DNA of 44,299 nucleotides from CAYHVH01 sp964360335 (GTDB lineage: Bacteria > Patescibacteriota > Doudnabacteria > UBA920 > 2-01-FULL-46-14). The position numbers were made by a program, and so were the translations under genes. Below, piece by piece: positions 1 through 6,500 of the stretch; the first letter of the stretch is position 1, and every line of letters starts with the position of its first letter. The DNA lies in assembly GCA_964360335.1 (NCBI GenBank), contig CAYHVH010000005.1, positions 1 to 44,299 on the forward strand. The letters run 5' to 3'. The notes below the pieces were generated by a model. That model saw nothing but the letters and a program-made list of their open reading frames with translations. It did no database searches and was not told the origin of the DNA.

Positions 1-1
1 T

Positions 2-1354
2 CTCCCTCACCAGTGGAGTTTCGGCAAAAACGCCCTAAATCTTGAGCAAGTTTGGGAACTGGCGACAGGCAAGGGAGCCGTCGTCGCCGTGGTGGATACT
101 GGAGTCGCTTATGAAAACTTTCGGAATTTTAAGCAGGCCCCTGACCTCCAAGAGACCCGTTTCGTTCCCGGTTACAATTTTGTGGCCAACACTAGCCACG
201 CCAACGACGACCAGGGCCACGGCACCCATGTCGCCGGCACCATCGCCCAAAGCACCGACAACGGGATTGGCGCCGCCGGAATTGCCTATAACTCGGCGAT
301 TATGCCGGTCAAGGTACTGGACCGGGACGGCTCGGGGACATACTCGGATATTGCCGACGGCATCGTCTTCGCGGCCCAGAAAGGGGCGAAAATTATCAAC
401 CTGTCCTTGGGCGGGCCTTATCCTTCGGAAACCCTGCGTCAGGCCCTGGCTTATGCCAAAAACAAAGGGGTTTTGATTGTCGCCGCTTCCGGCAATGACG
501 GCGGCAGTACTGTAAGTTATCCGGCTGCTTATGATGATTATGTTTTGGCCATAGGAGCCACCCGATTTGATAAAAATGTCACGGCCTACAGCAACCGCGG
601 GGCAAGTCTCGATCTCGTGGCCCCGGGCGGGGATACCAAGGTTGACCAGGACGGCAACGGCTACGGCGACGGCATCCTCCAGCAAACCTTTTCGGCAGGT
701 AAACCCTCGGCCTTTGGCTATTATTTCTTCCAAGGCACATCCATGGCCACTCCCCACGCGGCCGCCGCCGCCGCCCTGCTTGTGGAAAAAGGCATAACCG
801 ACCCCGAGAAAATCCGGCAAATCCTGCAAAGCACGGCTCTGGACCTCGGCCCGCCGGGCTGGGACCAAACTTCTGGCTGGGGTTTCCTCAACCCCCTGCA
901 AGCGCTTTTGAGCCTCCAGGAAGCGCCAATTGCCGCCACAACAACCACTCCTCCCGCAACTCCGGAGGAGGAGCCGGCAGGAGAAGTCGAGCCGTCCCCT
1001 ACTCCACCGGCTTCCGAACCCAAATCCCTGCACATCGGTAGCCTCAATCTTGAGCTTCTAGGGAGTTTCCTCAAAGTCAGGGCCAAGGCCAAGGTTTTAA
1101 TCGTCGATCAGGACAACAAACCGCTCAAAGACGCGGAAGTCAAAGGGGTCTTTGGCGGATTGGCAGCTCAAAATGTTTCCGGCAAAACCAATGCCAAGGG
1201 GCTTGTGGAACTGTCCTCGCCTTCCATCTGGCGCACCACAGGACAATTTACCTTTACTGTCAATTCGGTGACGCTTGCGGGTTATGAATACCGGCCGGAA
1301 AACAATCAATCCTCTTCCGGGAGTGTGGACATCGGGAGCCGCAAAAGTTTCTAA
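2..1354 (+). CDS. S8 subtilisin-like serine protease (5' partial)
   Basis: Secreted peptidase of the subtilase family, probably acting at or outside the cell surface. The reading frame is open to the left window edge, so the N-terminus (signal peptide, propeptide) is missing. The catalytic triad is visible: Asp in VVDTGV (about residue 32 of the visible part), His in GHGTHVAGT (about 73) and Ser in GTSMATPHAA (Ser codon 740-742). The oxyanion Asn lies in ASGNDGG. After the catalytic domain comes a Pro/Thr/Glu-rich linker (about 300-340) and a C-terminal Ig-like domain of about 100 residues with no membrane anchor. It heads the surface-protein locus and may process or mature the secreted proteins downstream; that link is inference from position. 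Family assignment is secure, the substrate is unknown. Confidence 0.93.
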   Translation, partial: LPHQWSFGKNALNLEQVWELATGKGAVVAVVDTGVAYENFRNFKQAPDLQETRFVPGYNFVANTSHANDDQGHGTHVAGTIAQSTDNGIGAAGIAYNSAIMPVKVLDRDGSGTYSDIADGIVFAAQKGAKIINLSLGGPYPSETLRQALAYAKNKGVLIVAASGNDGGSTVSYPAAYDDYVLAIGATRFDKNVTAYSNRGASLDLVAPGGDTKVDQDGNGYGDGILQQTFSAGKPSAFGYYFFQGTSMATPHAAAAAALLVEKGITDPEKIRQILQSTALDLGPPGWDQTSGWGFLNPLQALLSLQEAPIAATTTTPPATPEEEPAGEVEPSPTPPASEPKSLHIGSLNLELLGSFLKVRAKAKVLIVDQDNKPLKDAEVKGVFGGLAAQNVSGKTNAKGLVELSSPSIWRTTGQFTFTVNSVTLAGYEYRPENNQSSSGSVDIGSRKSF

Positions 1355-1381
1355 GCCATTTAAAAAAAATGTTTAGTCACA

Positions 1382-1390
1382 TTATCCACA
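1382..1390 (+). other. single DnaA-box-like 9-mer
   Basis: The sequence TTATCCACA equals the strong consensus DnaA box. It stands alone in the gap between the protease gene and the zinc-ribbon gene, with an A-tract just upstream. One 9-mer is not enough to claim an origin; it may be chance. Confidence 0.25.
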
Positions 1391-1400
1391 GAAATCGCTC

Positions 1401-1428
1401 TTGCCAAAATTTTGGCCGGTGTTAGACT
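1401..1428 (+). promoter_or_regulatory. putative sigma70 promoter of zinc-ribbon gene
   Basis: TTGCCA (1401-1406), 16-nt spacer, TAGACT (1423-1428). Transcription would start near 1435, leaving about 10 nt before the ATG at 1445, which has no Shine-Dalgarno site. Confidence 0.4.
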
Positions 1429-1444
1429 GATATGAAAACCTAAT

Positions 1445-1828
1445 ATGCCCAAAGAGAGCCCAAGCACGACAACAGAGACAACAGAGGAGTTAAGACCGAA
1501 AAGCCATATGACCGTGGAAAAGAAAATGACAAACTGTCCGAAGTGTCAGAAACCGATCTTGAATGGCGGGGTTTTTACCTCCCATGCGCAATTCACGATG
1601 CGCTGTCCCTGGTGCCAGGCGACCCTGGAAATCCACGTCCAGCCGAAAATCATCACCGAGGTCGTAAAGTTAGGCAATGGGGAAAGCTTTAAACCCCCGG
1701 GAACGGGGAATTTAGAAGAAGACAGCCTGTCCTTGCAGGGAAGTGAGGAGATTGACGGCCTGTTTGGCAGAAGTAAAACCCAGGGATTCCGGCTGGTTGG
1801 TTATCTTTATCCGGAGAAACGGGAATGA
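1445..1828 (+). CDS. small zinc-ribbon protein, function unknown
   Basis: A 127-residue protein with two CxxC knuckles, CPKC near residue 31 and CPWC near residue 55, spaced like a zinc ribbon. No signal peptide or membrane segment is visible, so it is probably cytoplasmic. The N-terminal 28 residues are Thr/Glu-rich and low in complexity. Met at 1508 or shortly after could be the true start, but the promoter-like boxes at 1401-1428 favour 1445. I do not recognise the family. The ribbon could bind DNA, RNA or protein. It lies between the protease and the repeat-protein genes on the same strand and may belong with them, but nothing in its sequence ties it to secretion. Confidence 0.6.
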   Translation: MPKESPSTTTETTEELRPKSHMTVEKKMTNCPKCQKPILNGGVFTSHAQFTMRCPWCQATLEIHVQPKIITEVVKLGNGESFKPPGTGNLEEDSLSLQGSEEIDGLFGRSKTQGFRLVGYLYPEKRE

Positions 1829-1864
1829 GGCCGTTTAGATAACCTTTTGACAACTGGATAAATA

Positions 1865-2037
1865 GCGGACTACGTGAGCCGCGGGACTACGAGAGCCCAT
1901 TTTAGAAAGCTAGCTTTTTAGCTTAAGAGCTGATCAGCTTCTAGTTTTCTGAAGTGGGCTCTTCTCGTAGAGCCTATGGAGAGTACACTCGCCGGGCGCC
2001 CGTGTACCTCCATAAACCCCGCTGACGAGGGCGGGGT
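1865..2037 (+). ncRNA. structured RNA leader candidate, three successive hairpins
   Basis: Three strong hairpins follow each other upstream of the first small secreted protein. (1) 1887-1913 pairs with 1941-1970 through a helix of about 27 bp that includes G-U pairs and a 3-nt bulge; inside is a smaller hairpin around AGCTGATCAGCT. (2) 1975-1988 pairs with 2002-2014 (TATGGAG, one bulged A, GTACAC against GTGTACCTCCATA). (3) ACCCCGC/GCGGGGT at 2016-2036. None is followed by a T-run, so they are not ordinary terminators. G-U pairs rather than perfect repeats point to selection for RNA structure. A strong ribosome site (AAAGGGGGTGA) follows at about 2069-2080. It may be a 5' UTR regulator, an RNA stabiliser or a mobile palindrome. 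Confidence 0.5.
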
Positions 2038-2087
2038 GGAAGGTCGAATTAATCAATAAGTTTACTAGGAAAGGGGGTGAGAACAAG

Positions 2088-2687
2088 ATGAAAAAACTCA
2101 TAGCAGGTCTGGGGATGGCGGCCCTGGTTTTGGTCTACACATCGGCACCGGCAGCGACAATCGACGGGGTTTCAGATAGTTCATCTGCGACCTCCTCGGC
2201 CAGCTGGCTGATCAAAGTGCTGCTCAAAAACTTCAACAACGCGGACATCAACAACGATGTCAGCGCTTCAGCAAGTTCGGGCGGCAACAGCTTCACTTCC
2301 GCCGATGACCAAAGCAATACGTCGGTCACCACCGGCGACGCCAACTCGGCCACTCTGGTCGAGAACACGGCCAACACCAACATGGTGAGCGAAGAGTACG
2401 ACTCTTCGAACGGGGTGGATAATGCCATCAGCAATGTCAGCGACAGCTCCACCGCGGAAACTTTAAGCGACGACACTTTGGACAACGACATTGAAAACTT
2501 CAATGAAGTCGCGGTGGACAACTTCGTGGACGCGGATTCGGAAACTGGCGCGAACGCCGTGGTTTCGGGCGACAGCCTGAACGGCGCCAGCGCTTCTACC
2601 GGCAATTCCGGGGCGGTGACTGGAGTCATCACCAGCGTCAACCTGAATATCAAGGATATTCTGCGCCATCTCCGGTTCGGCCCGTAA
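2088..2687 (+). CDS. small secreted acidic repeat protein, copy 1
   Basis: A 199-residue protein with a signal peptide (MKK, hydrophobic core, cleavage near residue 23). The mature part is rich in Ser, Asn, Asp and Ala and has no cysteine. It carries two copies of a module of about 45 residues (about 55-100 and 143-187): S-[SE]-[GT]-G-x-N, then [TS]-G-D, then A, then N-T-N or N-L-N. The C-terminus ILRHLRFGP is almost identical in the next gene. The same module occurs four times in the 1799-residue protein downstream. It has a very strong Shine-Dalgarno site (AAAGGGGGTGA), so high expression is likely. Short periodic Gly-Asn-Asp motifs suggest a beta-helical or fibre-forming surface subunit; that is inference. 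Confidence 0.85.
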   Translation: MKKLIAGLGMAALVLVYTSAPAATIDGVSDSSSATSSASWLIKVLLKNFNNADINNDVSASASSGGNSFTSADDQSNTSVTTGDANSATLVENTANTNMVSEEYDSSNGVDNAISNVSDSSTAETLSDDTLDNDIENFNEVAVDNFVDADSETGANAVVSGDSLNGASASTGNSGAVTGVITSVNLNIKDILRHLRFGP

Positions 2688-2788
2688 TTGGCATTTGAGA
2701 CCCTTGGAATTATTCGCACCACTGGTCGAGAGTGCGATTGCCAGCAAGCAAAATAAAAATTAACCAATCTGAAAGGGGGTGAAAACGA

Positions 2789-3394
2789 ATGAGAAAACTA
2801 ATCGCAGGAGTCGGGATCGCCGCCCTGGCGCTGGTCTTCTCCGGCGCGGCCTATGCCGCTTCCGTGAGCGACATCTTTGATGACTCTATTGGCACTTCTT
2901 TTGCCACGTGGCTCATCAAGGTCAATATGATCAACCACAATGGCGCAGGCATCCTCAACTCCTCCATCAACGCGAGCGCGAGCTCGGGCGGCAACAGCGT
3001 CAGCTCGGCTGACGACCAGAGCGCGACCTCCATCACGACTGGGGACACGGATTCAGCGTCCTTGGCTCAGAACGAGGCCAACACCAACGTCTTGGAAGAA
3101 GAGTATGATTCCGCGGACGCGGTTGATAACCAAGTCAGCGAAGTCAGCGACAGCTCCACTGGCGAAGCCTTGAGTGACGACACGTTGCAAAACGACATGA
3201 ACAATGAAAATGGTGTCGAGGTGGACAATGACGTTGACGCCACTTCTGAAGCCGGCGCCAACTCGGTCGCTTCTGGCGACAGCCTGACCGGAGCCAGCAT
3301 TGGTTCTGGCGGTGCCGTAGCGGCATCGGGTGCATTGAGCTTCTTCAACACCAACTTCAAATCAGTTCTGCGCCATCTGGTATTCGGTCCGTAA
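2789..3394 (+). CDS. small secreted acidic repeat protein, copy 2
   Basis: A 201-residue paralogue of the preceding gene. It has a signal peptide with a clear AYA|A cleavage site at residues 21-24. The conserved WLIKV segment (41-45) is followed by two copies of the SGGN...TGD...NTN module (about 60-100 and 148-190) and the C-terminal motif VLRHLVFGP. The ribosome site (GAAAGGGGGTGAAAAC) matches that of copy 1. The two genes are 101 nt apart and clearly arose by tandem duplication, yet they have diverged at many residues while module positions are kept, which argues for two functional proteins. They may form a heteromeric surface polymer with the giant protein; this is inference from the shared repeat. 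Confidence 0.85.
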   Translation: MRKLIAGVGIAALALVFSGAAYAASVSDIFDDSIGTSFATWLIKVNMINHNGAGILNSSINASASSGGNSVSSADDQSATSITTGDTDSASLAQNEANTNVLEEEYDSADAVDNQVSEVSDSSTGEALSDDTLQNDMNNENGVEVDNDVDATSEAGANSVASGDSLTGASIGSGGAVAASGALSFFNTNFKSVLRHLVFGP

Positions 3395-3440
3395 TCCAGC
3401 CCGCTAGCAGCTGAGATTCTTCCGCTAAAAGCCTTAGCCT

Positions 3441-3567
3441 TTAGCGGGAAAACAAAAATCCCCGGTGCAAAAAAGGGAACGTACGCCTTGGGGAGGGGTT
3501 AATCCCCTCCCCCCGCCGGGGGAAGCCAAAAACCGAAATTGATAATTGATAATCGATAACGAATAAC
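3441..3567. repeat. palindromic intergenic spacer
   Basis: The gap before the giant ORF holds a hairpin CCGCTAAA/TTTAGCGG (just upstream, about 3422-3446) and GGGGAGGGG-ttaat-CCCCTCCCC at about 3491-3513. The second resembles the G/C-rich palindromes found inside the next ORF. No T-run follows, so termination is not indicated. Confidence 0.45.
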
Positions 3568-6500
3568 ATGCGGTCGAAAAGAGAACAATTAAAATTTATT
3601 GCAAAAAACCTCAAATCGAAAGGATTAGAGAAAGGGTTTGATTTGGCGGTCGCTGCCGTGTGGCTGTATGGGGTTGGGCCCTTGAAGAAAAGCGCAGGAC
3701 ATATTCTTGCCTTTTCCCTCCCCTTGAGGGGGGAGGGAAGGAGGGAGAGGGAGAATCCTCCGGTAGCGACACCAGCGACCTCTCCCCGCCGCGGCGGACC
3801 ACCCTCTCCTCGCCAGGAGAGGGCGGAAAATTTGGTGAACTTTGTCACAAAACCAGTTCGAACATTGGAGGAACTGTCGCAAAAATCGGCATTGCGCAAA
3901 CAAATTGACGCTTTGATCTGCCGGGGAATCGAAAAGGCCGGCTATGCGGCCTTGCTTACCCTGTGGGTCAAGGTGTTTGTGCCGATAAAGAGATGGCTTC
4001 TCCCGCGACCAATAACACCGGCGACCTCTCCCCAACCCTCTCCACGCCTGAAGAGGGCGGAAAATTTGGTGAACTTTGTTGTCAAACCAGTACGCGCCAT
4101 TGTGGATACGCCAGTCGATGCGGGGTTTACGGTCAAACCAGTACGCGCGGAGGCGAGCAAGCCAGGAAACGCGTTTGATTATCTTCGGCTTTTTAAGCGA
4201 GCGGAAAACTCTTTTTCCGCAGTAGAAGAGCCGGCCAACGCAGGTTCTGGCGTGCTTACTGCTATAAGTACCCGTTCGCGGCTAAGTTTTGCCAAGCTAG
4301 AGTGGTCCCAACCTCCCGGCCTCTGGGACCGAATTGACGCCCGCGGCCTGGAAAAATACTTTTACGGTCTTCTGCTTCTGGGCTGGGTCAAAATAATCCG
4401 ACCCCTGCGGCGCGGCTTCGCTCAGTCAACGAACCTCGCGAGGGCCGCAATTCGGCTTTTGAGCCTGCCAGAAGGGTCTCCCTCCCCAAGTGATGGGGAG
4501 GGATTAAGGGAGAGGTTGGTAAGAAGGACTGGAAAGATCGACCTCTCTCCCAACCTCTCCCCATCGCCTGGGGAGAGGGTAAAAGGCTTTACCATCCATC
4601 AGGTCCGAACCTACGAAGACCTAGATAAAAGCCGGATCATTGACCTCGACCTTGGCCAAAACCGGGTGTTGGCTCGAGCTTGGGCGATGATAAGGCGAAC
4701 CAAGCACATTTCCCTCCCCTTGAGGGGGGAGGCCCGCCTGCCGGCGAGGCAGGGAATAAGGGAGAGGGAGAATCCCCCTCTTCTAGCACCACAGGCGACC
4801 TCTCCCCAGCCCTCTCCACGCCTGGAGAGGGAGGCCAGGCAGAAATTTGCGGTCTTCCCTGTCTCTGACATCCTGCCCAACCAGGCCCTGGCCCAAAGCT
4901 ATCTTTTGAGCGAAAATGTTTGGCCGCAGGTCGCAGTCATGCTGAAGACTTTGCCCCAAAGAACTGTCATCCTGCTTGCGGAAATCGCCGAAAAAGCCGT
5001 GGACGCACTCAAAGAAGGAATGGTGGCGAGAAAAGAGCAGGAAGGCCGGGTAATTACTGTTCCTCCCAGAAAACCGACCTTGGAAGGGGTCATTGACCGA
5101 CGGTCGCCATTTTACCGGCCGCGGCATAGAAACGCCGTACCGCAAAAGTTCGCCCTGCTGTATGCGGCCTTGAGCAAACTTTATTACCGGCCCCGCTTTG
5201 CCAGAAAACCGGTCAAATTTCAGACCGAAGTGGCCTTTTATGAAGACCATCTGGCGGTAGCCCAATTTTGGCGGCCACCTACCCTTTGGGAAAAGATACT
5301 TCAGCCCATTTCTGCCTTTCTTGTCATTCTGAGCCACTTTCTCTCCTCTGTCATTCTGAGGCCTTTGGCCGAAGAATCTAGATTGCTTCCCTGCCCGTCC
5401 GGCAGGCGGGGCTCCGCTCGCAATGACGCAAAACTAGCCTTGACGAATGCTCGCAATTTCAGCGCGCTAATCTACCGACATTCGCTGGCGCCCAAACTTT
5501 TGCTCCTCAAAGAGAGGATGATTGCGTCCGACGAAGCCCTGGCGGAAGAATTTCGGCAGGATCCCATACTCAAATACCTCCAGAAGTTTACCGCAACGAT
5601 GCAAAAAATTGCCGCAACAGTGAGCATTATCTTTTTGACCTTTGCCCCGCTGGCGCCGCCTCTGGCCGCGGAAACCACCATTTTGACTGATGCGGATGTA
5701 AACCTCTTAAACCCGGTCCTCCAACAAATCGCCGAAGTTACCGGCAATGAGGGTAGTAATCTTATTGCCGATATTAAGAAACGGGTTGAGGAGATTGCCA
5801 ATCCCCTGATCACCCGTCCGGCTCTGCCCCAGGAGGCGATTGTAGAACTTAAACCTCTGCCAGATAACCCATCGGGTGAGACCAGCCCGCCTGCTAATGA
5901 GGCAAGCGAGGCCGAGCCGCCAGAGGTAGTCCTGGTTCAAGAAAACGGCACGACGACTTTGGCCGAGGTTATTTCGGTAACGCCAATTGAACCGGAAACT
6001 CCAGCAACTCCGACAAGCACTCCTACGACAACATTAGAAGCGGTAGCTAACCCCTCCTCTATCCTCCCCTCAGGAGGAGAGGGAGAGGGATCCCCGGCTA
6101 GCAATACCTGCGACCTCTCCCCAACCCTCCCCACGTCTGGGGAGGGGGTGATTGGCGAAACTGCCACTTCGACCCCCACCACTACTCCCTTGATCCTCCC
6201 TCCCCCTGCCTCGCCGGCAGGCGGGCTTGAGGGGGGAGGGAACGAGGGAGAGGGAGAACAAGCCGAGCAGGCTTGTCAACCGCAATCCCAAAACGAAGAC
6301 CAAGCCGAAAGTCAGGAACTCCTAACTGATGACAATTCGCTTCTGGACACCAGCGAAACCGTCAAAAACCTGGTGGAGATTATCAACACCAACAGCATTA
6401 AGGTCGTAAACGAAGTCAAAGGCCAGGCCCTCACCGGCCAGAACCAAGTCGTGGCCGGGGACGAAGGCCGGGACGCTTTGATCGCGAGCGGCGACATCAA

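Noticed and set aside
2021..2029. Hammerhead ribozyme core CTGACGA
   Set aside because: The stem that must follow the core before GAA cannot form, and no cleavage-site stem lies at the expected place. The bases are in the loop of the ACCCCGC/GCGGGGT hairpin.
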